Below are positions 52,413-63,079 of a stretch of DNA of 64,000 bases, one piece after another; position 1 is the first letter of the stretch; each line of letters starts with the position of its first letter. Source of the DNA: Bacteroidetes bacterium MedPE-SWsnd-G2 (lineage in GTDB: Bacteria; Bacteroidota; Bacteroidia; Flavobacteriales; Flavobacteriaceae). The stretch is taken from positions 149,566 through 213,565 of the forward strand of contig MPDE01000006.1 of the NCBI GenBank assembly GCA_001874335.1. The letters run 5' to 3'. Both the position numbers and the translations under genes were made by a program. Below the pieces are notes generated by a model that worked only from the letters and a program-made list of their open reading frames with translations, did no database searches and was not told the origin of the DNA.

Positions 52413-53477
52413 TTATGCTTTTCGTTCTAATTCACTCATAACATCTACGAGAATACCAACACTTTCTAAAGGAAGAGCGTTATACATTGATGCGCGATAC
52501 CCTCCTACAGATCTGTGGCCGTTTAATCCATTGATTCCTGCTTCTTCAAGCATGGTGTCAAATGTTTCTTTTAAATTGTCATTTGTCATATTAAAGGTAG
52601 CATTCATCATCGAACGGTCTTCTTTTGAAGCATAGCCTTTAAACAACGGATTTAAGTCTATCTCGGAGTAGATTAATCTTGCTTTCTTTTCGTTTTCTTT
52701 TTCGATTTCAGAAATCCCGCCTAAATTTTTAAGCCATTGCAGATTCAGCATAGAAACATAAACCGGAAATACAGGAGGTGTATTAAACATGCTTCCTTTT
52801 GATATATGTACTTTATAATCCATCATAGAAGGAATTTTTCTAGAAACCTTTCCTAAAATGTCCTCCTTTACGACAACTAAACAGGTACCGGCAGGTCCCA
52901 TGTTTTTTTGAGCGCCGGCATAAATTAAATCAAATTGACTGTAATCAATAGTTCTGGAAAATATATCGCTACTCATGTCGCATACCATTGGAACAGGGCT
53001 TTTAGGATACTTTTTCATTTGAGTCCCAAAAATGGTGTTGTTTGATGTGCAATGAAAATAATCGTAATCTGATGGGATATCATACCCCTTCGGTATGTAA
53101 TTATAGTTTGCGTTTTTTGAGGACGCTACTTCATAAACATCATCGTAAATTTTAGCTTCTTTTATGGCTTTATCACTCCATGTACCTGTATTTAGGTAGC
53201 CAGCTCTTTTTTCTAAAAGATTTAATGCAACCATTAAAAATTGTGTACTGGCACCACCGTGAAGAAATAAGGCTTTATAGCCTTTACCTTCAAGACCTAA
53301 TAACTCTAAAGCAAGTGCTCTTGCATTTTCCATCACGTCAACAAAAGCTTTGCTTCTATGAGAGATTTCAAGAATAGAGAGGTTGTCGTTATTAAAGTTT
53401 AAAACAGCCTGAGAAGCTTTTTTTAATACTTCTTGAGGCAAAATACATGGCCCAGCGCTAAAATTATGTTTTTTCAT
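52413..53477 (-). CDS. serC: Phosphoserine aminotransferase
   Basis: PLP enzyme converting 3-phosphohydroxypyruvate and glutamate to O-phosphoserine, 354 residues. The start NFSAGPCILP, the phosphate-binding HGGASTQF, the PLP lysine in YAGAQKNMGPAG and the C-terminal GGYRASMYNA all fit SerC. It is the first gene of the serC-serA operon. serB is not in the window. Its product, O-phosphoserine, is also the proposed substrate of the candidate cysteate synthase at 17510, although the two loci are far apart. Confidence 0.94.
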   Translation of the reverse strand: MKKHNFSAGPCILPQEVLKKASQAVLNFNNDNLSILEISHRSKAFVDVMENARALALELLGLEGKGYKALFLHGGASTQFLMVALNLLEKRAGYLNTGTWSDKAIKEAKIYDDVYEVASSKNANYNYIPKGYDIPSDYDYFHCTSNNTIFGTQMKKYPKSPVPMVCDMSSDIFSRTIDYSQFDLIYAGAQKNMGPAGTCLVVVKEDILGKVSRKIPSMMDYKVHISKGSMFNTPPVFPVYVSMLNLQWLKNLGGISEIEKENEKKARLIYSEIDLNPLFKGYASKEDRSMMNATFNMTNDNLKETFDTMLEEAGINGLNGHRSVGGYRASMYNALPLESVGILVDVMSELERKA

Positions 53478-53549
53478 GTTGTAATTGTTTCAATTACAAA
53501 GATGGCTATTTATTGAAAAAAACGCATTAAGAATTAAATAATTTTTGGA

Positions 53550-54608
53550 CTAAATATCTAGTAAAAATGAAATTGTATCGACCTGATCTGCATAATCCCA
53601 TAATTCGGGTTTTTGAGTTTGACCAAATTTAATTTCATTTTCTGTAACACCTTGTGAAACTATACATTGAATCTTATCTGCATTGGTTATTAATAGAGAT
53701 TGAAGACTCTCTTTGTCTTCGTAAAACTCATAAAATACTGTAGCAATAGGCGATGCGAAACTTTGATCTTCCTTAATCATTAAGAAGCCATTTTCAAGAA
53801 GGTCAAATTCACTCATGAGGTAAACGGCCTTATTGTAATCGTAATTATTGGCGTATTTCGCATCATTAATTACAGGATGCCAGTTATATAATCCTTCAAA
53901 AAAGGCATCGAAATTATAGTCCTTTGGTACCCAAAGCTTCGAAACGTTTCTGCAGCCTAAACCGTAATATCTAAAGATGTCATGAGATAGGTTTTCAAGG
54001 TCTTCTTTGCTTTCTTCACCACTCAGCACTGCCACCGAATTCCTGTTTTTTCTAATGATAGAAGGTTTGTCTTTAAAGTAATACTCAAAATAACGAGCGG
54101 TATTGTCACTACCTGTCGCAATGACTGCATCAAATCCAGTTAATTTCTCGTCTGTGAATGAAATCATTCCTTTAAATTCAGGTTCTACAAATTCAAGATA
54201 CTTAGAAAGGAAAGGTAGTAATTGTTTGTCATTACTGGATAGTTTTACTAAAACTTGATGTCCTGAAATTAAAACCGATAGGAAATCATGAAATCCAACA
54301 AGTGGTATGTTTCCTGCCATTATAATTGCAACTTTTTTCGAATCAATTTTAGAAAAACTGTAAGCCGAAGTCCATTTTTTAAGATTCTCTAGGTTTAAGA
54401 GGTTTGACCAGCCTTCAATTGCAAAAAGAACATTGTCTTCGTTAAACCAACCGTTGTGTTCTTTTGCTAATTTCAATTGATGCGTGAACCCTTCGAAAAA
54501 GAGATCGTTATGAGGAATGTCTGATTTTTTTTCTATACCAGAATTCGAAAATTGACTTAAAAAATCACCTAATTTTGAGAAGGCTACAATTCTTTGCTCT
54601 AAATTCAT
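53550..54608 (-). CDS. LuxC-type acyl-CoA reductase
   Basis: A 352-residue protein of the acyl-CoA reductase (LuxC) family, which reduces acyl-CoA or acyl-protein to an aldehyde with NADPH. The N-terminal helical part is followed by [13 protein letters not shown], the [16 protein letters not shown] nucleotide-binding region, and the active-site cysteine in [12 protein letters not shown]. No lux genes are near. In Flavobacteriaceae it is commonly next to a ferredoxin gene, as here (divergent). The physiological role is unknown; a link to lipid metabolism is possible. Confidence 0.88.
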   Translation of the reverse strand: MNLEQRIVAFSKLGDFLSQFSNSGIEKKSDIPHNDLFFEGFTHQLKLAKEHNGWFNEDNVLFAIEGWSNLLNLENLKKWTSAYSFSKIDSKKVAIIMAGNIPLVGFHDFLSVLISGHQVLVKLSSNDKQLLPFLSKYLEFVEPEFKGMISFTDEKLTGFDAVIATGSDNTARYFEYYFKDKPSIIRKNRNSVAVLSGEESKEDLENLSHDIFRYYGLGCRNVSKLWVPKDYNFDAFFEGLYNWHPVINDAKYANNYDYNKAVYLMSEFDLLENGFLMIKEDQSFASPIATVFYEFYEDKESLQSLLITNADKIQCIVSQGVTENEIKFGQTQKPELWDYADQVDTISFLLDI

Positions 54609-54615
54609 TCTTTGT

Positions 54616-54646
54616 TTGGTTATGACGGCTATTGGCGTTATTTTTG
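54616..54646 (+). promoter_or_regulatory. Promoter of the ferredoxin gene
   Basis: TTG at 54616-54618, a 20-bp spacer, then TATTTTTG at 54639-54646, a full consensus match 28 bases before the ATG at 54675. Confidence 0.7.
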
Positions 54647-54674
54647 CTGTGCAAAGTTAGAAAAAGAAAATGCT

Positions 54675-55028
54675 ATGGCAATTATTATAACAGACGAATG
54701 TATAAATTGTGGGGCTTGTGAGCCAGAATGCCCAAATACAGCTATTTATGAAGGTGCTGATGACTGGAGGTATAAGGATGGAACGAGCTTAGAAGGTAGT
54801 CTTGTATTACCTGATGGAAAGCAAGTGGATGCTGATGAAGCTCAAGAGCCAATAAGTGATGAGATTTATTATATTGTTCCAGATAAATGTACGGAGTGTA
54901 AAGGATTTCATGAGGAGCCACAATGTGCGGCTGTTTGTCCGGTAGATTGTTGTGTGCCAGATGAGGATCATGTTGAAACTGATGATGTTCTTTTAGGAAA
55001 ACAAAAATTCATGCATCCAGACGGGTAA
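54675..55028 (+). CDS. fdx: Two-cluster [4Fe-4S] ferredoxin
   Basis: A 117-residue Alvin-type ferredoxin. Cluster motifs are [13 protein letters not shown] (near residues 9-21) and [22 protein letters not shown] in the C-terminal half, with the acidic loop that is typical of this family between them. The start is ATG 54675 because the consensus promoter at 54616-54646 lies within the longer open frame that begins at 54612. It donates or accepts low-potential electrons in the cytoplasm; its redox partner is not shown here. Confidence 0.93.
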   Translation: MAIIITDECINCGACEPECPNTAIYEGADDWRYKDGTSLEGSLVLPDGKQVDADEAQEPISDEIYYIVPDKCTECKGFHEEPQCAAVCPVDCCVPDEDHVETDDVLLGKQKFMHPDG

Positions 55029-55043
55029 TTGATGATGATATAT

Positions 55044-55077
55044 AAAAAAGCTCTAAGAATACTTAGAGCTTTTTTTT
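55044..55077. terminator. Bidirectional terminator
   Basis: A 14-bp stem (55044-55057 with 55062-55075, core AGCTCTAAG) with a 4-base loop and T-run. It separates the convergent ferredoxin and lipoprotein genes. Confidence 0.88.
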
Positions 55078-55099
55078 GAATTTAACTCAAATAAATTCG

Positions 55100-56218
55100 C
55101 TATAAATCAGATAATTCGAATACTAAATATTGCATTAATCTTCCAACAGCATCAGATTGAGTTGTGCTATTTTTTGTGTGGAATGAAGAGTATAAAACGC
55201 CTCCATCTCCATGCGAAAAGGTATATGCTAAATATTTGTTTTCTTCTATATTGTCGTATTCAACAGGACCATAAAGCCATGGTGTTACCGTTTCTTCATT
55301 GTAAGAGTCAACAACTTCCCAGCCATTTAAAAATTGATCGATTAAAACAGTGTTGTCGATAATTTCAGTTTCAAAATTAAGCGTAAACCAATCTTGTAAA
55401 TCTTCATTGAAAATTTGAGCAACTGTTTCTTGAGAATCTCCAGATTTTGCAGGTGAATAAAAGTCGATATAATCTTCGCCCTCATTAGTGATATCACTTA
55501 AATAAGAAGAAGCCCAATCTGTTGAATATAGATACCCTCCGTTGAAAACAAAATCGGTAAGGTTGTTGTTGAAATCTGTTTTACTTCCGTTTAATCCACA
55601 GTTTAAAAATATGATGTCGTAAGAGGCTAAAAGTTCAGGCGACTCGATTAAATCGCCAAAGTCTATGTCTACATTTGGTTCTAACAAAGGGTTGTTGGTT
55701 CTATTCGCAGAATGACCTCCGTGTAAATGACTGTCTTCCATTTGTCGTCCAGCTATATTATTACCTTCTATAATGTCAAATAAGGGCTCTTCTGTAATAG
55801 GGTTAACGAGCCCAATGTTGTAAAGTACCGTTTCTATATTGTCGTAAGACCCTGTAACTACTGCTATATTGGGTAAATCTGTAATAGGAATATCTCCAAT
55901 GTCAAAATCTAAATCGTCAGTATCGATATTCAAGTTTGCCGTTCTTGAGGCTGAGAATAAGCCTTTGATCAATGAAACAGTGTATTCTCCAGCGGCCAAA
56001 TTGCTAAACAAAAACTTTCCTTCACCATCTGTAGTAGATTCTTTTACAATAGTCTCATTGTTTAATAGAATAACTCGTGCAGCAGATATGGGGTCTTCTC
56101 CATTTGGCGTTAAAAATTGACCGGCTAAACTTAAATTGCCTTCAAAGCCATTGTCTTGATCTTCAGAGCATGAAAAGCAAAGGGTTATTAGAAATAAAAA
56201 AAGAAATGATTTTTTCAT
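55100..56218 (-). CDS. Lipoprotein with carboxypeptidase-regulatory-like domain and ThuA-like domain
   Basis: A 372-residue lipoprotein (lipobox CFSC near residue 17, followed by SEDQDNG). Residues about 28-112 form a carboxypeptidase-regulatory-like beta-sandwich (LAGQFLTPNGEDPISAARVIL, GKFLFSNLAAGEYTVSL). The rest (about 115-372) has YDIIFLNCG and FNGGYLYSTDWASSYL segments like the ThuA/glutamine-amidotransferase-like fold, and a final GDGGVLYSSFHTKN. No catalytic triad is evident. It is probably surface exposed; the role is unknown. Confidence 0.75.
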   Translation of the reverse strand: MKKSFLFLFLITLCFSCSEDQDNGFEGNLSLAGQFLTPNGEDPISAARVILLNNETIVKESTTDGEGKFLFSNLAAGEYTVSLIKGLFSASRTANLNIDTDDLDFDIGDIPITDLPNIAVVTGSYDNIETVLYNIGLVNPITEEPLFDIIEGNNIAGRQMEDSHLHGGHSANRTNNPLLEPNVDIDFGDLIESPELLASYDIIFLNCGLNGSKTDFNNNLTDFVFNGGYLYSTDWASSYLSDITNEGEDYIDFYSPAKSGDSQETVAQIFNEDLQDWFTLNFETEIIDNTVLIDQFLNGWEVVDSYNEETVTPWLYGPVEYDNIEENKYLAYTFSHGDGGVLYSSFHTKNSTTQSDAVGRLMQYLVFELSDL

Positions 56219-56397
56219 AAAACGTTGATTAATAGGGTTGGTTAAAATTGTAAGAGCTAATCAGTTGTAATTAATTAAAATTAAACTGATTTATAAAGTA
56301 ACAAGTAATTTTAGATTTTTCCTACTTTAATTATGAAATTACATATTATTAAGGTATTAACTTCATGCTTTAGAGTAAACAATAGCGGTAATTTAAT

Positions 56398-56405
56398 TAC
56401 ATTTG
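56398..56405 (+). promoter_or_regulatory. -7 element of ychF
   Basis: TACATTTG, a perfect TAnnTTTG match, 23 bases before the ATG at 56429. Confidence 0.6.
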
Positions 56406-56428
56406 CAGACGCTAAAAAATATATCTAA

Positions 56429-57523
56429 ATGAAAGCAGGAATTGTAGGATTACCTAACGTTGGAAAATCAACCTTATTTAATTGTTTATCAAATGCAAAA
56501 GCACAAAGTGCGAATTTCCCATTTTGTACTATTGAGCCGAATGTAGGAGTTGTAAATGTACCCGATTCAAGATTAGAAAAACTTGAAGAATTGGTGAATC
56601 CGGAGCGTGTTTTACCTGCTACAGTGGAGATTGTTGATATCGCAGGATTAGTAAAAGGAGCAAGTAAAGGAGAAGGTTTAGGAAATCAGTTTTTAGGAAA
56701 TATTAGAGAAACAGACGCTATTCTTCATGTTTTACGTTGTTTTGATAATGACAATATTGTGCATGTTGATGGAAATGTAGACCCGATAAGAGATAAGGAA
56801 ACGATCGATATGGAACTTCAGCTTAAAGATCTTGAAACCGTAGATAAAAAGTTAGATAAAGTTAAGCGTGCTGCAAAGACGGGAAATAAAGATGCTCAGA
56901 AAGAAGAGTCTGTGTTGTTGGTTATAAAAAATGGGTTAGAAGCAGGGGTTTCTGTTAGAGCGTTAGAGTTTTCTGATGAAGATTATTTAGAATTCGTAAA
57001 ACCTTTACAATTTATTACGGATAAACCAGTAATGTATGTTTGTAATGTCGATGAAGGAGCTGCTGTTACTGGAAACGATTATGTTGATTTGGTAAAAGAA
57101 GCTGTAAAAGATGAAAATGCCGAAGTTTTGGTTTTAGCAGTAGGAACAGAAGCAGATATAAATGAATTGGATGATTATGAAGAGCGTCAAATGTTTTTAC
57201 AAGATATTGGTTTGGAAGAACCAGGATCTTCTAAGCTAATCCGTTCTGCCTACAAATTATTAAATCAACAAACTTATTTTACAGCAGGTGTTAAAGAAGT
57301 AAGAGCTTGGACTATTGATATTGGAGCTACGGCACCACAGGCGGCAGGAGTGATTCATACTGATTTTGAAAAAGGTTTTATTAGAGCAGAGGTAATTGGT
57401 TATGAAGACTATGTTAGTTTTGGTAGTGAAGCTAAGGTGAAAGAAGCTGGAAAAATGAGAGTAGAAGGGAAAAATTATGTTGTAAGTGACGGAGATGTGA
57501 TGCACTTCTTATTCAATGTATAA
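56429..57523 (+). CDS. ychF: YchF/Ola1-family ATPase
   Basis: A 364-residue P-loop protein of the Obg-related YchF group, which prefers ATP to GTP and binds ribosomes. It has G1 GLPNVGKST at the N-terminus, [20 protein letters not shown] (G3 region), the unusual NVDE in place of NKxD (CNVDEGA) and the C-terminal TGS-type domain ([27 protein letters not shown]). It is implicated in translation control and oxidative stress. It is monocistronic with a clear promoter and terminator. Confidence 0.96.
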   Translation: MKAGIVGLPNVGKSTLFNCLSNAKAQSANFPFCTIEPNVGVVNVPDSRLEKLEELVNPERVLPATVEIVDIAGLVKGASKGEGLGNQFLGNIRETDAILHVLRCFDNDNIVHVDGNVDPIRDKETIDMELQLKDLETVDKKLDKVKRAAKTGNKDAQKEESVLLVIKNGLEAGVSVRALEFSDEDYLEFVKPLQFITDKPVMYVCNVDEGAAVTGNDYVDLVKEAVKDENAEVLVLAVGTEADINELDDYEERQMFLQDIGLEEPGSSKLIRSAYKLLNQQTYFTAGVKEVRAWTIDIGATAPQAAGVIHTDFEKGFIRAEVIGYEDYVSFGSEAKVKEAGKMRVEGKNYVVSDGDVMHFLFNV

Positions 57524-57546
57524 GCGTAATTTTTTATAAAATATTT

Positions 57547-57581
57547 AAAGCCAGCACCCTTTAATAGTGCTGGCTTTTTTT
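57547..57581 (+). terminator. Terminator of ychF
   Basis: The stem AAAGCCAGCAC (57547-57557) pairs with GTGCTGGCTTT (57567-57577), followed by a T-run. Confidence 0.9.
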
Positions 57582-57665
57582 GTTAATTACTTTGTGTAAT
57601 TTGTATTTCATTTTTATGCCTCTATATGCTATATTAGCAACTCACCACAAATTACTTAGCTTTTT

Positions 57666-59531
57666 ATGTCTCAACAATCCAACTATACCGAAGATAATAT
57701 ACGTTCATTAGACTGGAAGGAGCATATTAGAATGCGTCCAGGAATGTACATTGGAAAGCTTGGAGATGGGTCTTCCCCTGATGATGGAATTTACATTTTA
57801 GTAAAAGAAGTGCTTGATAACTCTATAGATGAGTTTGTAATGGGGGCAGGAAAGACTATTGATATTTCTATTCAAGGAAATAAGGTGATTGTTAGAGATT
57901 ACGGTCGTGGTATTCCGTTAGGTAAAGTTGTAGATGTGGTGTCTAAAATGAATACTGGTGGAAAATACGATTCACGAGCGTTTAAAAAAGCAGTTGGTTT
58001 AAATGGAGTTGGTACAAAGGCAGTAAATGCACTTTCAACTTATTTTAGAGTAGAATCTACAAGAGATGGAAAATCGGCCAGTGCCGAGTTTTCACAGGGT
58101 AATTTAACAGATCAAGAATTATTAGATGAAACATCAAGGCGAAAAGGAACAAAAGTGTCTTTTATCGCTGATGATACCATATTTAAAAACTACAAATATA
58201 GACATGAGTATGTTGAGCGTCTTCTTAAAAACTATGTGTATCTAAATCCAGGATTAACCATCATGTTTAATGGTGAAAAATTCTATTCAGAAAATGGGTT
58301 AAAAGATTTGTTACAGGATAATAGTAATGAATCAGATTTGTTATATCCTATTATTCATTTAAAAGGTGAAGATATTGAAGTTGCATTGACGCATAGTAAA
58401 ACGCAATACAGTGAGGAGTATCACTCGTTTGTGAATGGTCAAAACACCACTCAAGGTGGTACTCACTTGGCAGCCTTTAGAGAGGCATTAGTTAAAACAG
58501 TGAGAGAATTTTTTGGTAAGAACTATGATGCTTCAGATATAAGGAAGTCTGTGGTTTCGGCTGTTTCTATTAAAGTGATGGAACCTGTTTTTGAAAGTCA
58601 AACAAAAACTAAATTAGGATCTACAGATATGGGAGGTGACTTGCCTACAGTAAGAACCTATATTAATGACTTTTTAAAAACGCAATTAGATAACTATCTA
58701 CATAAACACTCAAATGTTGCCGAAGCTATTCAGCGTAAAATATTACAGGCCGAACGTGAGCGTAAGGAGTTATCCGGAATTAGAAAATTAGCAAAGGATA
58801 GAGCTAAAAAAGCTAGTTTACATAATAAAAAACTTCGTGATTGTCGAGTGCATTTGGGCGATTTGAAAAAGGACAGAAGGTTAGAGTCTACGTTGTTTAT
58901 TACCGAAGGAGATTCCGCTTCGGGTAGTATTACCAAATCACGTGACGTAAATACTCAGGCAGTATTTAGTTTAAAAGGTAAGCCTTTAAACTCTTACGGA
59001 CTTTCTAAAAAGATTGTTTATGAAAATGAAGAGTTTAATCTTTTACAATCTGCGCTTAATATTGAGGAGTCTATTGAAGATTTAAGATATAATAATATAG
59101 TAATTGCTACTGATGCCGATGTAGATGGGATGCATATTAGATTACTTTTAATTACTTTCTTTTTACAGTTCTTTCCAGAAGTTATAAAAGAAGGACATTT
59201 ATATATTTTGCAAACCCCATTATTTAGGGTTCGAAACAAAAAAGAAACGATTTATTGCTATTCAGATTTAGAACGAGTAAACGCTATTGAAAAATTAAAG
59301 CCAAAACCTGAGATTACTCGATTTAAGGGGCTTGGTGAGATTTCTCCGGATGAGTTTAGGTTTTTTATTGGCGATGATATAAGACTTGACCCAGTAATGT
59401 TGGATAAAGACATGTCTATAGAGCAGTTATTGCAATTTTATATGGGGAAAAACACTCCTGATAGACAAGAATTTATAATTAATAACCTGAAGGTGGAGCT
59501 TGATCTTGTTGAAGAAGTAAAAGCAAAATAA
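57666..59531 (+). CDS. parE: Type IIA topoisomerase subunit B (ParE-type)
   Basis: A 621-residue ATPase subunit of topoisomerase IV, which decatenates daughter chromosomes. The GHKL ATPase domain has [26 protein letters not shown] and [13 protein letters not shown]. The TOPRIM domain has TEGDSASG and [12 protein letters not shown]. It ends with [11 protein letters not shown]. Pairing with parC 34 bp downstream supports topoisomerase IV; the GyrB insertion typical of gamma-proteobacteria is absent. GyrB is the alternative, but Bacteroidota gyrA/gyrB are usually at separate sites. Confidence 0.93.
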   Translation: MSQQSNYTEDNIRSLDWKEHIRMRPGMYIGKLGDGSSPDDGIYILVKEVLDNSIDEFVMGAGKTIDISIQGNKVIVRDYGRGIPLGKVVDVVSKMNTGGKYDSRAFKKAVGLNGVGTKAVNALSTYFRVESTRDGKSASAEFSQGNLTDQELLDETSRRKGTKVSFIADDTIFKNYKYRHEYVERLLKNYVYLNPGLTIMFNGEKFYSENGLKDLLQDNSNESDLLYPIIHLKGEDIEVALTHSKTQYSEEYHSFVNGQNTTQGGTHLAAFREALVKTVREFFGKNYDASDIRKSVVSAVSIKVMEPVFESQTKTKLGSTDMGGDLPTVRTYINDFLKTQLDNYLHKHSNVAEAIQRKILQAERERKELSGIRKLAKDRAKKASLHNKKLRDCRVHLGDLKKDRRLESTLFITEGDSASGSITKSRDVNTQAVFSLKGKPLNSYGLSKKIVYENEEFNLLQSALNIEESIEDLRYNNIVIATDADVDGMHIRLLLITFFLQFFPEVIKEGHLYILQTPLFRVRNKKETIYCYSDLERVNAIEKLKPKPEITRFKGLGEISPDEFRFFIGDDIRLDPVMLDKDMSIEQLLQFYMGKNTPDRQEFIINNLKVELDLVEEVKAK

Positions 59532-59565
59532 ATTAAACTACTAACATCTAAAACAATTTTAGTTA

Positions 59566-62187
59566 ATGGTTGAAGAAAACGATGATTTAAATAATCCAAT
59601 TGAAGATCAGCAGGAAACGATCACCAAGGTGACGGGAATGTACAAAGATTGGTTTTTAGATTATGCCTCATATGTAATTCTTGAACGTGCGGTCCCAGCT
59701 ATTGAAGATGGGTTTAAGCCGGTGCAAAGAAGGATTATGCACTCTATGAAAGACTTAGATGACGGACGTTATAATAAAGTAGCAAATATAGTTGGACATA
59801 CAATGCAGTATCACCCGCACGGTGATGCCAGTATAGCCGATGCAATGGTGCAAATTGGACAGAAAGATTTATTGATTGATACTCAGGGAAACTGGGGTAA
59901 TATCTTAACGGGAGATAGAGCAGCGGCATCAAGATATATTGAGGCTCGAATCTCCAAGTTTGCTTTAGAGGTCGTTTATAATCCGAAGATTACAGAATGG
60001 CAAGCATCCTATGATGGAAGACGTAAGGAGCCTGTAAATTTACCTGTGATGTTTCCTTTGTTATTGGCTCAAGGAGCAGAAGGAATTGCAGTAGGATTAT
60101 CAACCAAAATATTACCTCATAATTTTATCGAATTAATAGATGCTTCGATAAAACATTTAAACGGAAAACGTTTTACCATTCTTCCCGATTTCCCAACGTC
60201 TGGAATAGCTGATTTTTCAGCATATAATGATGGATTAAGAGGAGGGAAGGTGCGTGTTAGAGCAAAAATTTCTCAAATCGAGAAAAACACATTAGCGATT
60301 ACAGAAATTCCGTTTTCTACAACGACATCATCTTTAATTGATTCCATATTAAAGGCTAATGATAAAGGGAAAATAAAAATAAAGCGAATTGAAGATAATA
60401 CAGCTGCTGAGGTAGAGATATTAATTCATTTGCCTAATGGAATTTCACCTGATAAAACAATTGATGCACTTTACGCATTTACAAATTGTGAAGTATCAAT
60501 TTCTCCCTTAGGTTGTATTATTGAAGATAATAAGCCATTGTTTATTGGAGTGTCAGAAATGTTGAGACGCTCCACTGATAATACGGTTCAATTGTTGAAA
60601 AACAATCTGGAGATTAAATTAAGCGAATTAGAAGAGCAATGGCATTTTGCATCTCTTGAGCGTATTTTTATTGAGAACAGAATTTACCGTGATATAGAGG
60701 AAGAAGAGACATGGCAAGGTGTGATAGCGGCTATTGATAAAGGATTGGCGCCTCATGTTAAACACTTAAAACGAGCGGTAACAGAAGAGGATATTGTTAG
60801 ATTAACTGAAATAAGAATTAAACGTATATCTAAATTTGATATCGATAAAGCACAATTGAAAATAGACGCTTTAGAAGAGCAAATTGCAGAGGTGAAACAT
60901 CACTTAGCTAATATTATCACTTATGCTATAGATTATTTTAAAAAATTAAAAACAGATTACGGTAAAGGAAAAGAGCGTAAAACCGAAATAAGGATATTTG
61001 ATGATGTAGATGCTACAAAGGTGGTAATTAGAAATACTAAGCTTTATGTGAACAGGGCCGAAGGTTTTGTTGGTACATCATTGAAGAAGGATGAATATAT
61101 ATGTGATTGTAGTGATATAGATGATATTATTGTCTTTACAAAACAAGGAAAGTTGATGATTACCAAGGTGGGGTCTAAATCTTTTGTGGGTAAGGATATT
61201 ATTCATGTAGATATTTTTAAGAAAAAGGATAAACGTACCATTTATAATTTAATATATAGAGATGGTGCTAAAGGTCCGTCATACATCAAACGTTTTTCTG
61301 TTTCGAGTATAACTCGTGATAAAGAATACGATTTAACTAATGGAAATAAGAACTCACCAGTGCTTTATTTTACGGCTAATCCAAATGGAGAAGCAGAAGT
61401 GGTATCTGTATCTTTAAGGCAAGTTGGAAGTATTAAAAAATTAAAATGGGATATTGATTTTGCAGATATTCTTATAAAAGGTAGAGCTTCAAAAGGTAAT
61501 TTAGTTTCAAAATTTCCAATAAAGAAAATAGACCTTAAAGAAAAGGGGGTTTCTACTCTAAAACCTCGTAAAATTTGGTTTGATGATACGGTACAGAGAT
61601 TAAATGTTGATGGTAGGGGTGATTTGATTGGAGAATTTAGAGGAGAAGACAAATTGTTAGTGATAAGCCAATCTGGAGTGCTTAAAACTATAGCCCCAGA
61701 AATGACAGCTCACTTTGATAGTGATATGATTGTGCTTGAGAAATGGGTGCCAAATAAACCAATTTCGGCAATTTACTTTGATGGAGACAAGGAAAAGTAT
61801 TATGTAAAGCGTTTTCTTGTGGAAAATGAAAATAAAGAAGAGCAGTTTATAAGTGACCACGAAAAGTCACAATTAGAGTTGATTTCTACAGATTGGAAGC
61901 CCTTGGCAGAAATTATATTTTATAAAGAAAGAGGCAAAGATCAAAGAGAAAACCAAGAAGTGAATCTGGAGGAGTTTATTTCTGTGAAAGGAATAAAAGC
62001 TCAAGGTAATCAGTTAACAACCTATAAGGTAAGGCAAATTAATGCTTTAGATCCTTTGCCTTATGAAGTTCCTGAATCGATAGCTGCGGCAGATGTTGAG
62101 GTTGTTGGGGAAGAAGTGGTTGGAGAAGAAGCTGAGGTGACTAAAGATGATGTTGATGACGATGATCAGCAACCTACTTTGTTTTAA
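59566..62187 (+). CDS. parC: Type IIA topoisomerase subunit A (ParC-type)
   Basis: An 873-residue DNA breakage-reunion subunit. The catalytic tyrosine is in AAASRYIEAR (about 120-129). The N-terminal LERAVPAIEDGFKPVQRRIMHSM and QYHPHGDASIADAM are family hallmarks. The coiled-coil region (about 395-460) is followed by a C-terminal region that lacks a clear GyrA box, consistent with topoisomerase IV. The tail is very acidic (DDVDDDDQQPTLF). It is in an operon with parE and is followed by a strong terminator. Confidence 0.94.
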   Translation: MVEENDDLNNPIEDQQETITKVTGMYKDWFLDYASYVILERAVPAIEDGFKPVQRRIMHSMKDLDDGRYNKVANIVGHTMQYHPHGDASIADAMVQIGQKDLLIDTQGNWGNILTGDRAAASRYIEARISKFALEVVYNPKITEWQASYDGRRKEPVNLPVMFPLLLAQGAEGIAVGLSTKILPHNFIELIDASIKHLNGKRFTILPDFPTSGIADFSAYNDGLRGGKVRVRAKISQIEKNTLAITEIPFSTTTSSLIDSILKANDKGKIKIKRIEDNTAAEVEILIHLPNGISPDKTIDALYAFTNCEVSISPLGCIIEDNKPLFIGVSEMLRRSTDNTVQLLKNNLEIKLSELEEQWHFASLERIFIENRIYRDIEEEETWQGVIAAIDKGLAPHVKHLKRAVTEEDIVRLTEIRIKRISKFDIDKAQLKIDALEEQIAEVKHHLANIITYAIDYFKKLKTDYGKGKERKTEIRIFDDVDATKVVIRNTKLYVNRAEGFVGTSLKKDEYICDCSDIDDIIVFTKQGKLMITKVGSKSFVGKDIIHVDIFKKKDKRTIYNLIYRDGAKGPSYIKRFSVSSITRDKEYDLTNGNKNSPVLYFTANPNGEAEVVSVSLRQVGSIKKLKWDIDFADILIKGRASKGNLVSKFPIKKIDLKEKGVSTLKPRKIWFDDTVQRLNVDGRGDLIGEFRGEDKLLVISQSGVLKTIAPEMTAHFDSDMIVLEKWVPNKPISAIYFDGDKEKYYVKRFLVENENKEEQFISDHEKSQLELISTDWKPLAEIIFYKERGKDQRENQEVNLEEFISVKGIKAQGNQLTTYKVRQINALDPLPYEVPESIAAADVEVVGEEVVGEEAEVTKDDVDDDDQQPTLF

Positions 62188-62206
62188 TTGTAAAGTTTAA
62201 AAGAAT

Positions 62207-62243
62207 AAAAAAAATCGTCTTAATCATATTAAGACGATTTTTT
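62207..62243. terminator. Bidirectional terminator
   Basis: A 13-bp perfect stem (62212-62224 with 62228-62240, core ATCGTCTTAAT) with a 3-base loop and A/T-runs on both sides. It lies between parC and the convergent terC-type gene. Confidence 0.9.
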
Positions 62244-62250
62244 ATTACAA

Positions 62251-63078
62251 TTAGTTGTCTTCATTTTTGGTGTTGTTTTTCTCTTCCACCGCTGTAGTTT
62301 TCTTCTTTAGTTTGAAATCTAAAAATTCTACGAATAAAGAAAAAGTAATGGCAAAGTAAAGATATCCTTTAGGAATAGCCCCAACAGTCTGTCCAAAAAT
62401 AGAGGTTTGAGATATGTGGGCAGCTTCAGTTATTAGCATAAACCCAATCAGGATTAAAAAAGAAAGCGCTAGCATTTGAATACTCGGATTGTTATCGATA
62501 AATTCTCGAATGGTGTTGGCGTATCTAATCATAATGCCAATTGAAATCATAACAGCTAAAACCATTAGCATTAAAGAGTAGTTATGGTTTTCAGATAGTC
62601 CGTTGGTCATACCAACAGCCGTTAATATGGAGTCTATTGAGAATATAAAATCTATAAGTAGAATTTGTACAATTGCTTGTTTTAAAGTTGATACGGGTTT
62701 GTTTCTAACTTCATCTTCATCATGTGTTGGCATTTCTACCTTTTCTCTTATTTCACTGGTGCTTTTGTAAATTAAAAATAGTCCACCACAAAATAGTATA
62801 AGTGTTTGCCAGCTCACTTCAATATGCAGCCAAGCATTGTCTAAGGTGTAGAAAGGTTCTTTTAGGCTCGTTAAGAAGGAAACGAAGAATAATAGAATGA
62901 TACGTTGAATCATTGCTAATACTAATCCGATGTTTGTGGCCTTTTTTCGTTGCTCAACAGGGAGTTTGTTGGCGGCTATAGAGATAAATACAATATTATC
63001 TATACCTAGTATTATTTCTAAAAAGGTAAGTGTTATAAGCGCTGTAATGGCTTCACCGGAAAGTAAAAACTCTATCAT
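62251..63078 (-). CDS. TerC-family membrane protein
   Basis: A 275-residue integral membrane protein of the TerC/Alx family with seven to eight helices. The two acidic family motifs are visible: LGIDNIVF near residue 25 and FSIDSILTAVG near residue 150. A charged loop lies between them and the C-terminal tail is highly charged. Members export manganese or other metals or help load metals on secreted proteins; the tellurite name is historical. It starts 1 bp after the small lipoprotein gene ends, so they form an operon. Confidence 0.9.
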   Translation of the reverse strand: MIEFLLSGEAITALITLTFLEIILGIDNIVFISIAANKLPVEQRKKATNIGLVLAMIQRIILLFFVSFLTSLKEPFYTLDNAWLHIEVSWQTLILFCGGLFLIYKSTSEIREKVEMPTHDEDEVRNKPVSTLKQAIVQILLIDFIFSIDSILTAVGMTNGLSENHNYSLMLMVLAVMISIGIMIRYANTIREFIDNNPSIQMLALSFLILIGFMLITEAAHISQTSIFGQTVGAIPKGYLYFAITFSLFVEFLDFKLKKKTTAVEEKNNTKNEDN

Positions 63079-63079
63079 A

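Noticed and set aside
54612..54674. Longer N-terminus for the ferredoxin (21 extra residues)
   Set aside because: The consensus promoter at 54616-54646 lies within it and the extra residues do not resemble ferredoxins.
56333..56428. 31-codon frame ending directly before the ychF start
   Set aside because: The ychF -7 box (56398-56405) lies inside it, so the ychF transcript would start within the frame; no family-like features are present.
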